A DNA stretch of 48,265 nucleotides, taken from contig JBOZIK010000001.1 of assembly GCA_051453625.1 (NCBI GenBank), positions 39,170,526-39,218,790 on the forward strand, written 5' to 3'. The translations under genes and the position numbers were made by a program. Shown piece after piece: positions 1 through 11,054 of this stretch (positions are counted from its first letter, which is position 1; each line of letters starts with the position of its first letter). This stretch comes from Welwitschia mirabilis (Eukaryota > Gnetophyta > Gnetopsida > Welwitschiales). The notes under the pieces are model-generated. The model saw only the letters and a program-made list of their open reading frames with translations. It ran no database searches and was not told the DNA's origin.

Positions 1-2289
1 GTATTTGTAATTAATTATTTCAAAGTCATCTCTCACAATTATCCATAATTAATTTGAGACTAGTTTTAATTCTTAGTTAATTTTTCATTTTTTAGTACTT
101 AAACCCCTCCTTCCCTTGATCTTTTCTTTATTATAACTTTTTCACTCACTTTATTTTCCATTCTACCACTACCTATTCACCACATGGTCATTGTAGTTTA
201 CTTTCACTTCAATTAATTAAATACATTAGCTTGTTATTTACTATCATAGTTATAACCTTCCACTGCTATCCATGATTGTTTACATTTACTACCTCTTTGT
301 CATTCATTTCTACCTTTAACCATCATGAAGTTTATCTTCTGTATATTTTTGATGTAGAATCTTCATACTTATCTCACATAAAAAAGGGAGTAACTATAAG
401 AATAAATTTCTTATTTTATGTTATTTTTGTAATGGCTCTTAATCCCATTTATCATATCTTTGATCTTACACTCTTCTTAGAATTCCTTTTACTTCATATT
501 CCTCATCTATTAAAAATATTTGAATATGTGTATATATCCCTCCTTCACCCTTCACAAACGTCATTCCTACATATGTCTTTTTAATGTCTTACATTTCCTC
601 CCCTACATACATATATCTGTGCCCTCTCTTTTATGTTAGCAACCACTGATACACATCCACTGGCCTTTATTACATATAATTAATTATGAATGGATATTCT
701 ATATTTTTGTCTTAGAAATGGTAATTCCCAATGTGGGTTTGTTACCTTTCTTTCCTTTTGTTTTACTCATTAAAAAAATATGGGCAATCATGGCATTCAG
801 TTAATGGCTTGAGAGTAGAACACATCTTTATGCATCCATAGATGCTTGTAAAGGATTAAATCTAGACTCTTAGGTAGAAGTCATAAAATGATTGCATTAT
901 AGATCTTTCTTTCAATTTGAATATTTACATTATTAATTAAAAGGTTTGGAAACGTATTCATGAAAATGGACACAAGGCATAACAAGCTTTACTGATGTGC
1001 TATAGGTATTTTCTTCATTATGTTTCTAATGATGACTACTCCACCTCTTCCCTAGTCTTAAGACTATCATATTTACACAAATTAAACAAATTTTTATGGG
1101 ATTTATAATGCCTTAAATGTTATCTCAATTTTTCCATTTCTACTTATTAGTGTAGTTAAACTTGTTTTGTGTCTCCATGATAATGACTTTAGTATAAGTT
1201 TAAAAGAAGATATTTGGTGTTGAATTTTATTTTATGGTTTAATCATAGTTTTTACCTTTGATTCAGCTTATTACCATCTTAAGCTAGAAGATAACCACCT
1301 TGTTTGAAATCATTTACCTATGGTTATGACATTCATTTTGATTATAGTGCTTTTAATTATTGAAAGAATTGATGAATGCATAGGACTTACTACTGTGTTC
1401 CCTCTTTTGATGCGTAGTATTATTAGCATTTCATACTGAAATATTTTCAATAATATTTATTTAGTAGTTAAAATTAGATCACATGAAGATAAGTGATGGT
1501 ATTAAAGGAAGAAAAGATGTCATAAAGGCAAAGGGAGGATTAGAGTTAAGGGAAAATGACATCTTTAAATAGAATTTATAGCACAAGGAGAGTGGGATCA
1601 TTAAAATTAAAAATTATGGATGGTTTTTGTATTTTTCAGACATAAAAGTAAAAGATAAGAAGAAAAGAGGGGAGTGAAAGGAAGGTAGTCAAGACAGAGT
1701 GTCTTAAAAAAAAAGGAGCTAATGCACAATAGACACATTAGCACAATAGAGGTAATAGTATCATCATAGTGCAGGGCACTAGAAGCACTCAGTAAAGGCT
1801 GCACAAAGAGAAAAAGAAGGGGTTAAAAAAATCAGTGCATTAGGGAGAAGATGATTTTCAAAGAGGATGAGGAATGGCCATGTAGAATAAGATGATGATT
1901 AAAGCATTATATCATATGGGTCTAAGTAAAAAGATGATGTGAGTAGGGATACAACATAGACTTACTAGTGAGAACAAGTTAGTAAACAGTGCATTATAAG
2001 GTAGACACTTAGAAGAAGTAGGAAAAATTGACACTAATGGCTGATTCTAGAAAACATACAGAGCATCAGAGTACTTGGTGAAACTATTAAATAATGGCAT
2101 GGAAGAACGATAACATAAGAAATTATAAGATGAGACATGGTATTTAGAAGCTACAAGTTGCACAGGTAAAAAGGATGCATATGAAACTCGAATGTGCAAA
2201 AGAAAACTAAGCTGGTGAAAAACACACAAGAAGCAATGAAAAAAGGTAGAACCACATCGTAAGGTATAAAAGGTAATAAGGATGATTGC
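1..2289. other. AT-rich DNA without a supported gene
   Basis: No conserved protein, RNA gene or family repeat is recognisable in this stretch. The longest open frame (276-584, plus) is rich in F, L, I, S and H, as expected from chance translation of pyrimidine-rich AT DNA, and it matches no family I know. Short minus-strand frames near 1607-1804 and 2047-2229 look equally random. The stretch ends at the first base of a gypsy LTR, so it is the 5' flank of element H. The last five bases before the LTR (2285-2289, ATTGC) are the candidate left copy of its target duplication. Confidence 0.5.
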
Positions 2290-3469
2290 TGATGCACCAT
2301 CAAATTATATGTCTTTAAGTATGTGGTGTTATAAGCTATTTTTCAGGACATTTATATAGGTTTAGTTGTAATTCTAAAGATTATGGAGAGTTTGATGAAT
2401 GACCACAAGGAAATGCAATTCTTGGCATGTTTAGAGGCATCTTAGGCATATTATGATGTTTGGTGCTTTGAAAGAAGATCAGTAATGCTAGAGACTAACT
2501 TCTCTTGAGTTGAAAAGATAAGAAGGACTATTTTCCCCACTATTGTCGCCATGTTAGATAGGTTGACAACACTATACAAGATATATGAGATGCTGACATG
2601 GATAAGAGTTGAAACCAATGAAGTCCTCTTTTTTAAGGGTATCATCCCCATTATTGTCACCACAAAATAAAGGATGATAAATTATGACTCATTATGATCA
2701 TCCTAGTTATTATTCCCATGATAGTCAGGACACAACTGAAATAGTTGGGTGACTTTCATCCATTTCATCCATTTCTTTCTTTGAATTAAGGGCATTTTTA
2801 GTGCAATTTGAGCGATGGTTATGTTTTCTTTTCTATATAAATAAATTCCTCTTTCAATCCTATTATCATATTTAATGCACTAGAAATTCTTGTGATAGAA
2901 GATCAAAGGGTAAGAGATCCATTTTACATAGTTGCAGAAGGATGTTTCCTTGATGTTGGGCTATGCATCCTACATTGAGGTGTGACTATTTTGTAACCTA
3001 AATGCTTCTTTGATTTATAATACAAACTCGGTTTCTTTTATTCATCAATACTCTTTAATATCCATTATGATTTATGTCATTTTTGATTTAATGCTAGTCT
3101 CATTAATGATATAGGTCTTAAGGGTAACCTTCAATAAGTTTGACAATATTAGTATAGAAGAATTTTACATTACATTCTATTCAATTTACTTGATAGTCTA
3201 AGTTAGTCTCAGTTAGTAATAGTCTCCCTAGTTAATTTAGATTATGTAGAGCTAACAAGTTAATTTGGTAATTAGATAGGTGTTCATCTAGATTAAGTGC
3301 ATTTACATTGCATTGCATGTTTGATTTCCTGCATTGTTCTTAAGTTTAGGATACAATATTTTCTTTGAAAATTAATTCTTCCTTTTCTCTTGCATGCCTT
3401 TCATGGGTTTATGATATTTGTCTCACTTTCATTTATATTAGTGTGTTGTATTTACAACATATATAAATT
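2290..3469 (+). mobile_element. 5' LTR of Ty3/gypsy element H (end lost in gap)
   Basis: The sequence begins TGATGCACCATCAAATTATA and runs in parallel with the 3' LTR at 23290-24600 for its whole visible length, including the end region around TTTACAACATATATAAATT. No polypurine tract precedes it and a gag fragment follows on the same strand, so it is the 5' LTR. A TATA-like box (TATATAAATA) lies at 2834-2843, matching the same position in the other LTR. The LTR also carries copies of a short imperfect palindrome (for example 2641-2679 and 2697-2735). The last roughly 130 bases and the primer-binding site fall in the following N run. Confidence 0.8.
2834..2843 (+). promoter_or_regulatory. TATA-like box of the H 5' LTR
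   Basis: TATATAAATA follows a T-rich stretch and lies about 545 bases into the LTR. The same box occurs at 23830-23839 in the 3' LTR and, slightly changed, at 25459-25468 in the duplicated LTR. This is the expected place for the promoter that would start the genomic RNA. Assignment is by position and sequence only. Confidence 0.5.
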
Positions 3470-4185
3470 NNNNNNNNNNNNNNNNNNNNNNNNNNNNNNN
3501 NNNNNNNNNNNNNNNNNNNNNNNNNNNNNNNNNNNNNNNNNNNNNNNNNNNNNNNNNNNNNNNNNNNNNNNNNNNNNNNNNNNNNNNNNNNNNNNNNNNN
3601 NNNNNNNNNNNNNNNNNNNNNNNNNNNNNNNNNNNNNNNNNNNNNNNNNNNNNNNNNNNNNNNNNNNNNNNNNNNNNNNNNNNNNNNNNNNNNNNNNNNN
3701 NNNNNNNNNNNNNNNNNNNNNNNNNNNNNNNNNNNNNNNNNNNNNNNNNNNNNNNNNNNNNNNNNNNNNNNNNNNNNNNNNNNNNNNNNNNNNNNNNNNN
3801 NNNNNNNNNNNNNNNNNNNNNNNNNNNNNNNNNNNNNNNNNNNNNNNNNNNNNNNNNNNNNNNNNNNNNNNNNNNNNNNNNNNNNNNNNNNNNNNNNNNN
3901 NNNNNNNNNNNNNNNNNNNNNNNNNNNNNNNNNNNNNNNNNNNNNNNNNNNNNNNNNNNNNNNNNNNNNNNNNNNNNNNNNNNNNNNNNNNNNNNNNNNN
4001 NNNNNNNNNNNNNNNNNNNNNNNNNNNNNNNNNNNNNNNNNNNNNNNNNNNNNNNNNNNNNNNNNNNNNNNNNNNNNNNNNNNNNNNNNNNNNNNNNNNN
4101 NNNNNNNNNNNNNNNNNNNNNNNNNNNNNNNNNNNNNNNNNNNNNNNNNNNNNNNNNNNNNNNNNNNNNNNNNNNNNNNNNNNNN
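3470..4185. other. Assembly gap (716 N)
   Basis: Run of N. By comparison with the other copies it should hold the end of the H 5' LTR, the primer-binding site, the leader and the start of gag. Confidence 0.99.
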
Positions 4186-4235
4186 GAAAGTAATTTAGAA
4201 GAAGATAGTTTTAAGATGTCGAGTACTTCACAAAA

Positions 4236-4696
4236 GCAAAAATAAGTCATATGATTTTTAACCCCTTGTCCTAATGCAAATCTTACCCTTAAGGAATTAA
4301 TAGCCAATGGAAAGCATGAAATACAAACTCCTTTTGATTCACTCGTAGGAGATGATGTTGAATTGAAAAATTTAAATGCTTATCCCATTTTAGTGATAAA
4401 TATAATGATAATCCCCTCCAACACATTATGGACATTGAACGGTTAGTTCTTACCTTTGGAAACGGAAAGAATATAATTAGTGATTACACATATATGGTCA
4501 TTTTTCCAATTACATTAAAAGGAAATGCAAAACTTTGGTTAAAAACTATACTCCATAAGGATCTACAAGCTTGGAATCAAGTCCAGAAAGTTTTTATTAA
4601 GAGATGTATAAGTGAAGCAATCATTAGGAAGAGAAAAAAAGAAGTAACTAATTTTCAACAATAACCAAATGAGAACTATAATTTCACATACAAATG
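4236..4696 (+). pseudogene. Gag fragment of gypsy element H, N-terminal half (copy 1)
   Basis: This is the N-terminal part of a Ty3/gypsy gag polyprotein. One frame gives the lead-in with NANLTLKELIANGKHEIQ and GDDVELKNLNAYPI. After a frameshift near 4425 a second frame (4428-4664) gives FPITLKGNAKLWLKTI followed by W-N-Q-V and FIKR, which is the core of the Retrotrans_gag capsid domain. Gag would form the virus-like particle. The reading stops at a TAA just before PNE and the element is cut at 4696 by the LTR of inserted element I. The same protein is encoded on the minus strand in I, and the C-terminal half of this gag continues at 15046. Non-functional. Confidence 0.8.
4692..4696. repeat. 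Target-site duplication of element I, left side (copy 1)
   Basis: AAATG lies between the interrupted gag of H and the outer end of the I LTR (TATTGCAG...). It matches GAATG at 15046-15050 in four of five bases. The same junction is repeated at 5538-5542. Confidence 0.6.
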
Positions 4697-5039
4697 TATT
4701 GCAGCATGTATTTGAGCAAGTGCTTAAGTTCAAAAGGATTCTGTCATTTATGAAATAAAAAGATATCTTACATAATACAACACACTAGTATGAATAGAAG
4801 TAGATCCAAAATGTTATATTCACATTGAAGACTATGAGATGGGACTCAGATTACTTTGCAAAAGAATAATAGGAACAAAAAATAAAGAACAATGCAATAA
4901 AGGTACAATGCAAATGCAAAATGCAATCTAACTTAACATGCAATGCAAAATGGAACTAACACAACTTGCTTTTAGCCTTAATAAAGGCTGCCCTTGATAA
5001 TCTATATCATCTAAGAAATTGTCATCAAATCAAGGGCAA
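4697..5039 (-). mobile_element. 3' LTR end of element I, truncated duplicate
   Basis: Read on the minus strand this is the last third of the gypsy LTR. It shares about 94 percent identity by eye with 5543-5861, starts at exactly the same junction with the H gag, and is cut off by a 100-N run. It is either a tandem duplicate made after I inserted or a second haplotype placed next to the first. Confidence 0.7.
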
Positions 5040-5139
5040 NNNNNNNNNNNNNNNNNNNNNNNNNNNNNNNNNNNNNNNNNNNNNNNNNNNNNNNNNNNNN
5101 NNNNNNNNNNNNNNNNNNNNNNNNNNNNNNNNNNNNNNN

Positions 5140-5542
5140 GAACTAATAGCCAATAGAAAGCATGAAATACAAACTCCTTTTGCTTTACTCATAGGAGATG
5201 ATGTTGAATTGAAAAATTTAAATGCTTATCCCATTTTAGTGGTAAAAATGATGAGAATCACCTCCAACACCTTATGGACATTGAACGGTTAGTTCTTACC
5301 TTTGGAAATGAAAAGAAGACAATTAGTGATTACACATATATGGCCATTTTTCCAATTACATTAAAAGGAAATGCAAAACTTTGGTTAAAAACTATACTCC
5401 ATAAGGATCTACAAGCTTGGAATCAAGTCCATAAAGTTCTTATTAAGAGATGTATAAGTGAAGCAATCATTAGGAAGAGAAAAAAAGAAGTAACTAATTT
5501 TTAACAATAACCAAATGAGAACTATAATTTCACATACAAATG
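5140..5542 (+). pseudogene. Gag fragment of gypsy element H, N-terminal half (copy 2)
   Basis: Near-identical second copy of the gag segment at 4294-4696. It has ELIANRKHEIQTPF, GDDVELKNLNAYPILV and, after the same frameshift (second frame 5274-5504), FPITLKGNAKLWLKTI and LIKRCISEAIIRKRK. It differs from copy 1 by roughly 4 percent by eye and shares its frameshift, so both come from one already broken gag. It ends at the target duplication AAATG (5538-5542). This copy joins the full 3' LTR of element I, so it is taken as the true left boundary. Confidence 0.78.
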
Positions 5543-6608
5543 TATTACAGCATGTATTTATGCAAGTGCTTAAGTTCAAAAGGATTCTATCATTTATGAA
5601 ATAAATAGATATCTTACACAATACAACACACTAGTATGAATAGAAGTAGATCCAAAATGTTGTATTCACATTGAAGACTATGAGATGGGACTCGGATTAC
5701 TTTGCAAAAGAATAATAGGAACAAAAAATAAAGAACAATGCAATGAAGGTACAATGCAAATGCAAGATGCAATATAACTTAAGATGTAATGAAAAATGGA
5801 ACTAACACTACTTGATTTTAGCCTTAATAAAGGCTGCCCTTGATAGTCTATATCACCTAAGNNNNNNNNNNNNNNNNNNNNNNNNNNNNNNNNNNNNNNN
5901 NNNNNNNNNNNNNNNNNNNNNNNNNNNNNNNNNNNNNNNNNNNNNNNNNNNNTGAGTAACAAGCATCTTGGTTACAAAACAACTGGGTCTTAATGAAGGA
6001 TACATATCCCTCCACTAAGTGCACGTCTTTTTGCAATACTCAAGATGGATCTCCCGCCATTTGTTCTTCTATCACAAGAATTTCTGGTATAATGAAGATG
6101 AGAAGGAGAGTGGAAGGGGATTTTATTTATAACAACTCACAACAGAAAAAGATAAATAGAAGGCATGACTAGGCATGCTCTTTTACATAAATGAAATGGT
6201 TAAAGATCGCTATCAAAGTCAGTTACATATCATTGTCATCCAAACTTTCATCCAAGCGATAAGAGGAATGACATCTTATTACAAAAGATGATTTAGAGTG
6301 ATAGCTCAGTAGTCTATGTTAGCATGCAAATGTGTTATCATCCTACCTATTGTGGGGATGAAAGAGGAGACGATGATCTTCTTTAATCATTTTCTTAAGG
6401 AAAAACTTAATATTTTTATCAGTGATCTTGATCCAAAGCTTTATGCATTAGAATGTGTCTTTAATATATTAAATTGATAAGAATCACATATTTCCAAGAT
6501 TTTCTATTAAATCTCCAAAATCCTCAAAATTGCACCTAAACCTGTGTAAAAGTCCTACCAAAAAACTAATAAAACCCCATCAAATAACAAAAAATTGGCA
6601 ATGCAACA
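5543..6608 (-). mobile_element. 3' LTR of gypsy element I (minus strand, gap 5862-5952)
   Basis: On the minus strand the LTR starts at 6608 with TGTTGCATTGCCAATTTTT, directly after a polypurine tract, and ends at 5543. It aligns with the I 5' LTR (13962-15045) throughout, for example TTTTTGTTATTTGATGGGGT near the start. Its outer end reads TATTACAG on the plus strand, which fits TGTTGC/GCAACA inverted termini after C-to-T change. A TATA-like TATAAATA lies at 6124-6131 (minus). A 91-N run removes part of the body. Confidence 0.82.
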
Positions 6609-6622
6609 TAGCCCTCCCACTT
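6609..6622 (-). promoter_or_regulatory. Polypurine tract of element I
   Basis: The minus strand reads AAGTGGGAGGGCTA immediately before the LTR start TGTTGCA. Its counterparts are AAGTGTGGGACTA in H (23277-23289), a GGGTGG form at 29866-29882 in F1 and AAGTGGGGGGTTA at 47988-48000 in F3. This purine run would prime plus-strand DNA synthesis and marks 5543-6608 as a 3' LTR. Confidence 0.75.
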
Positions 6623-7775
6623 AGCCTTTGTCAGTGCCTGATAAAAACTAGGCAAAAAACCATAATTGTGAGCTAATTTTTTTCAAAAAATAAATCTAGA
6701 AATTATAAAATGGACTTATAAAACACACCACATAGATAAATAATAGGTAATACATAATATGTATGAAAACTTTANNNNNNNNNNNNNNNNNNNNNNNNNN
6801 NNNNNNNNNNNNNNNNNNNNNNNNNNNNNNNNNNNNNNNNNNNNNNNNNNNNNNNNNNNNNNNNNNNNNNNNNNAGGCAAAAAACCATAATTGTGAGCTA
6901 TTTTTTTTCAAAAGATAAATCTAGAAATTATAAAATAGACCTATAAAACACATCACATAGATAAATAATAGGTAATGCATAATATGTATGAAAACTTTAA
7001 AAATTTTACTCATAAAAGATCTGAATTAAGTTAAAATTTTTGAAAATGAGCCATGAAAATGGGTTTCTACTCCCCTCTCCTTAAAGAAAAAGTAATACAT
7101 GCTGTATTAGAAAATAAAACCAAGAAAGTAGATGTTATTAAGAAGATAGGTAAAAGAGAAAAACTTTCTAAAATGAAGTATAAAGCTGAGTAATGTCAAA
7201 TTTGAAAAATATAGATCTATGAAGTATTCTGATGAGTAAAGAAAAGGAGTGAATAATAAAAAATGTTTCATCATAAAAATGATTAAAAGTAGAACTTACA
7301 ATACCAAAAAAAAAATTTATTTTAAAAAAACTCAAATAAGCCAAAAATATATTGTTATTAAAGACCAAATAAGAAAAACATTTAAGAAAATTTAGTAATG
7401 ACTTTGAAATAACTAACCAGACTATAAAAGAAAATAAAAAGAATGGGTATAAGGTAATAAAAGCAAAAGATAGCTCACCTATTTGATATTTTAACCTAGC
7501 AGACTTCCATGAAATAAATCATAACATCACTTAACATGAAAATACATGACTTGATGTATGAAAAATTCCATTTGATAAGGTAGTGGTTATGACAATGCTA
7601 AAGATAAAATTATTAGACCAAAGAATTGCTTAAAAAAATGAACTCATTTGCTGTCATCTCAAAACAAACACCAAAATCTCAAGAAATGAAATAAGCATCT
7701 GGAATAGATGAAGAGTTTAAGAAAGAAGCAATGCCTTTAATAACACTAGGAACACCGCTAATCCCATAGCCTCAA
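6623..7775 (-). mobile_element. 3' non-coding region of element I
   Basis: Read on the minus strand this matches the region between integrase and polypurine tract in H (about 20338-23276). Shared landmarks are TTGAGGCTATGGGAT beside the gap at 7776, GCTAGGTTAAAAT near 7490 and the GTGAGCTAT block near 6890. No open frame of note is present, so no envelope-like gene is supported. About 125 bases at 6650-6774 are repeated at 6875-7000 on the two sides of a 100-N run. Confidence 0.65.
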
Positions 7776-8089
7776 NNNNNNNNNNNNNNNNNNNNNNNNN
7801 NNNNNNNNNNNNNNNNNNNNNNNNNNNNNNNNNNNNNNNNNNNNNNNNNNNNNNNNNNNNNNNNNNNNNNNNNNNNNNNNNNNNNNNNNNNNNNNNNNNN
7901 NNNNNNNNNNNNNNNNNNNNNNNNNNNNNNNNNNNNNNNNNNNNNNNNNNNNNNNNNNNNNNNNNNNNNNNNNNNNNNNNNNNNNNNNNNNNNNNNNNNN
8001 NNNNNNNNNNNNNNNNNNNNNNNNNNNNNNNNNNNNNNNNNNNNNNNNNNNNNNNNNNNNNNNNNNNNNNNNNNNNNNNNNNNNNNNNN
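7776..8089. other. Assembly gap (314 N)
   Basis: Run of N placed where RT, RNase H and integrase of element I should be. In H those domains need about 3 kb, so if the stated gap size is even roughly right they are absent from I. Confidence 0.99.
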
Positions 8090-8990
8090 TAAGATAAAGA
8101 TAGAAAAAAACACTCTTAAAAAATCTAAGATCTTTTCATAAGTTGATCATCACGAAGTACATGCTTACTTGATTTTCTCTCTCTTTCTTCAAGAGGGTAA
8201 TGTTGTAAAAATAAAGTGGGTTTGATGTTATGCTCTAAGTTTATTAAATGTAAGAGTTTTATTTTGATCACAAAGAAAATTATATCCAAGTCCATTAAAA
8301 ACATTTTTATTATTCAAATTCAAATTANNNNNNNNNNNNNNNNNNNNNNNNNNNNNNNNNNNNNNNNNNNNNNNNNNNNNNNNNNNNNNNNNNNNNNNNN
8401 NNNNNNNNNNNNNNNNNNNNNNNNNNNCATTAAAAACATTTTTCTTATTTAAATTCAAATTATTATTTCTACTTTTTGGCTTATTTAATGGACAATCTCT
8501 CTCATAATATTTCTTGAAAAGTTGGATTTCCTTATGTTCTAAAAGGTTTATTTCTTCTTCACTTTTAAGTTGGTTATCATGAAGCACATGCTTACTTGAT
8601 TTTATCTCTCTTTCTTCAAGAGGGTGATGTTGTAAAAATAAAGTGGGTTTGATATTATGCTCTAAGTTTATTAAATGTAAGAGTTTTATTTTGATTATCA
8701 CAAAGAAAATTATATTCAAGTCCATTAAAAACATTTTTCTTATCCAAATTTAAATTATTATTTTTATTTTTTGGCTTATATAATGGACAATATCTCTCAT
8801 AATTTTTCTTGAAAAGTTGAACTTCCTTACATTCTAAAAGGTTTATTTCTACTTCACTCTTAAGTTAGTTATCACAAAGAACATGCTTACTTGATTCTAT
8901 CTCTCTTTTTTTAAGAGAGTGATGTTGTAATAATAAAGTTGATTTGATGTTATGTTCTAAGTATATTTCATCACCTAAATCTTTCTAAGC
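8090..8990 (-). pseudogene. Protease-RT linker of element I pol, with ~296-bp tandem repeats
   Basis: The minus strand encodes a hydrophilic, K/E/N-rich segment that in H lies between protease and RT (16690-17060). Recognisable parts are KPTLFLQHHPLEEREIKSS, LHDNQLKSEEEINLLEHKE and NNNLNLNKKNVFN. In I this segment occurs about three times in tandem, with anchors at 8155, 8581 and 8877. The last two are 296 bases apart; the first pair is split by a 100-N run (8328-8427). Because 296 is not a multiple of three, successive units are read in different frames and a stop follows FNKLRA. No catalytic function is known for this segment. Confidence 0.65.
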
Positions 8991-9640
8991 TGCATTAAAG
9001 ACTCTAATTGTAAACGTTCTATTTCCAAAATGATATTTCATTATTCCTACTCTTGTATCAATGATGTCATGGGCTGTTACACCAAAGGATCTTCCTAGAA
9101 GTAAAGGGTATTCTTAATTATGATCGAATTCTATGATAATCACATTTATAGAGTAATAAGCCTCTTCAATTTAAATTGTTAAATCTTTAATAATGCCTAA
9201 CAATTTCTTAACTGAAGTATCTGCTAATTCTAAAACAACTAAAATAGGCTCTATTCTATCCTCCAAGTCAAGTCTCTTACAAATATGAAGTGGCATAATG
9301 TTAACACTCGCTTCAATATCTATTAAGACTTTTCTAATCTTTTTTTTGCCCTCTAAAATAACATTCACCATATCCACTCCTAGATTTTTAAATTTGGGTA
9401 GTTTTTGCAATACTAAGTTCATAAGGGATTGGGCTAGAAAGACTTTGCTAGATATGGCTCAATTTTATTTTCTTCTTATTAAGTCTTTCCATAATTTTGA
9501 GTACGTCATATTTTATTGCAAAATTTTCCAAAAGGATAAGTTTATGCTCACATTTTTTATCAAGGGTTTTAGATGTTTATTAAACATTGAATTTTTGTTA
9601 AGTCTATCAAGCCAAGGAGTTGTTTGTTAAAAAGGATCTT
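8991..9640 (-). pseudogene. Retropepsin (protease) region of element I pol
   Basis: The minus strand encodes the Athila/Tat-type aspartic protease. An N-terminal lead with LNKNSMFNKHLKPLIKN is followed by the active-site region VLIDIEASVNIMPLHICKRL (about 9262-9321), where the usual D-T/S/L-G-A-S has become D-I-E-A-S. Flap-side and C-terminal motifs follow: LELADTSVKK, GIIKDLTI, EYPLLLGRSFGVTAHDIID and FNAA. The catalytic Asp remains but the Gly is lost and there are stops before and after the 9171-9422 open frame, so the enzyme is dead. The protein would have cut the Gag-Pol precursor. Confidence 0.8.
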
Positions 9641-10171
9641 TCTTTTTCTTCTTTCCAAGAAAAGGGAAGTTGTAATTTACTAATATATTAATGTCTTCTT
9701 CTTCTTCTTCCTCATCATTTATAAAATCATTTTGGGAGGTGGAAGGTTCATTTTGAGGAGGATTTATCTCTTATCTGCTTCTTGTCATAATCTTATAATC
9801 TTTTCTTAGTTTATTTGGATTTGGTAAAGGTTGTTTTGCTAGAGTTACTTGAGATCTTTAGTTTGCTAGTATTATTTATTGAAAGATGTTTAGCATATTT
9901 TTCATGTTGGCATTTGTTATCCTAAGTTCCTCTGTAAGATTTATGAGTTGATCATTTGGATGTTAGTAGTTGGATAAACTTGATGGATAGTTTGTATTCT
10001 CGAATCAGTTTCTAAAAGATTAAGAATTATTTTAAAAATGACTATTTAACCTCGGTTGTATCTGATTTTAATTTTAGAAGTTCTAAGATGGCTGGTTGAA
10101 AGCACAAACTTCTTTGTATATTCTCTCTTTGTATGTTGGTAAAAGAGGACAGTTTTTAGTAACATCATAAT
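9641..10171 (-). pseudogene. Gag C-terminal region of element I (copy 1)
   Basis: Read from 10171 downward on the minus strand it gives NCPLLPTYKERIYKEV, which follows the zinc knuckle in this family (compare 15478-15525 in H), then NPPQNEPSTSQNDFINDEEE and an acidic E-run before the protease. Several stops are present. The segment that would hold the knuckle cysteines falls in the gap above 10171. Confidence 0.65.
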
Positions 10172-10321
10172 NNNNNNNNNNNNNNNNNNNNNNNNNNNNN
10201 NNNNNNNNNNNNNNNNNNNNNNNNNNNNNNNNNNNNNNNNNNNNNNNNNNNNNNNNNNNNNNNNNNNNNNNNNNNNNNNNNNNNNNNNNNNNNNNNNNNN
10301 NNNNNNNNNNNNNNNNNNNNN

Positions 10322-10572
10322 TAATTTTCTAATATATTAATGTCTTCTTCCTCTTCTTCTTTATCATTTATAAAATCATTTTGGGAGGTGGAAGGTTTAT
10401 TTGGAGGAGGGTTTATTTCTTATCTACTTCTTACCACAATCTTATAATCTTTTCTTAATTCATTTAGATTTGGTAAAGGTTGTTTTACTAGAATCACCTG
10501 AGATCTTTGGTTTGCTAGTATTATTTGTTGAAAGATGTCATTTGTTCTTCCAAGTTCCTCCGTAATATTTAT
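10322..10572 (-). pseudogene. Gag C-terminal region of element I (copy 2, between gaps)
   Basis: Repeats about 9673-9942. The minus strand encodes IILANQRSQVILVKQPLPN, then an NELRK segment and the following acid-rich part. It is bounded on both sides by N runs (10172-10321 and 10573-11054), so whether it is a real tandem copy or a separately assembled divergent copy cannot be told. Confidence 0.6.
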
Positions 10573-11054
10573 NNNNNNNNNNNNNNNNNNNNNNNNNNNN
10601 NNNNNNNNNNNNNNNNNNNNNNNNNNNNNNNNNNNNNNNNNNNNNNNNNNNNNNNNNNNNNNNNNNNNNNNNNNNNNNNNNNNNNNNNNNNNNNNNNNNN
10701 NNNNNNNNNNNNNNNNNNNNNNNNNNNNNNNNNNNNNNNNNNNNNNNNNNNNNNNNNNNNNNNNNNNNNNNNNNNNNNNNNNNNNNNNNNNNNNNNNNNN
10801 NNNNNNNNNNNNNNNNNNNNNNNNNNNNNNNNNNNNNNNNNNNNNNNNNNNNNNNNNNNNNNNNNNNNNNNNNNNNNNNNNNNNNNNNNNNNNNNNNNNN
10901 NNNNNNNNNNNNNNNNNNNNNNNNNNNNNNNNNNNNNNNNNNNNNNNNNNNNNNNNNNNNNNNNNNNNNNNNNNNNNNNNNNNNNNNNNNNNNNNNNNNN
11001 NNNNNNNNNNNNNNNNNNNNNNNNNNNNNNNNNNNNNNNNNNNNNNNNNNNNNN
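10573..11054. other. Assembly gap (482 N)
   Basis: Run of N inside the gag of element I. Open frames drawn through it are not meaningful. Confidence 0.99.

Noticed and set aside
276-584. 102-residue open frame on the plus strand
   Set aside because: Composition is F/L/I/S/H-rich as in random translation of pyrimidine-rich AT DNA; no domain, no upstream promoter signal and no neighbour that supports it.
1264-1420. SAYYHLKLEDNH-like reading that resembles the RT block S-x-Y-H-Q-L
   Set aside because: Only about twelve residues fit, the following YGHYEF-type block needs frameshifts, and no other pol motif lies nearby. Chance is more likely.
3390-4307. Long open frames spanning the 716-N gap
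   Set aside because: Frames through N have no stop by construction. The same holds for frames through the gaps at 7776, 10573, 30320 and 45779.
9298-9630. 110-residue plus-strand frame
   Set aside because: Antisense to the well-supported protease of element I.
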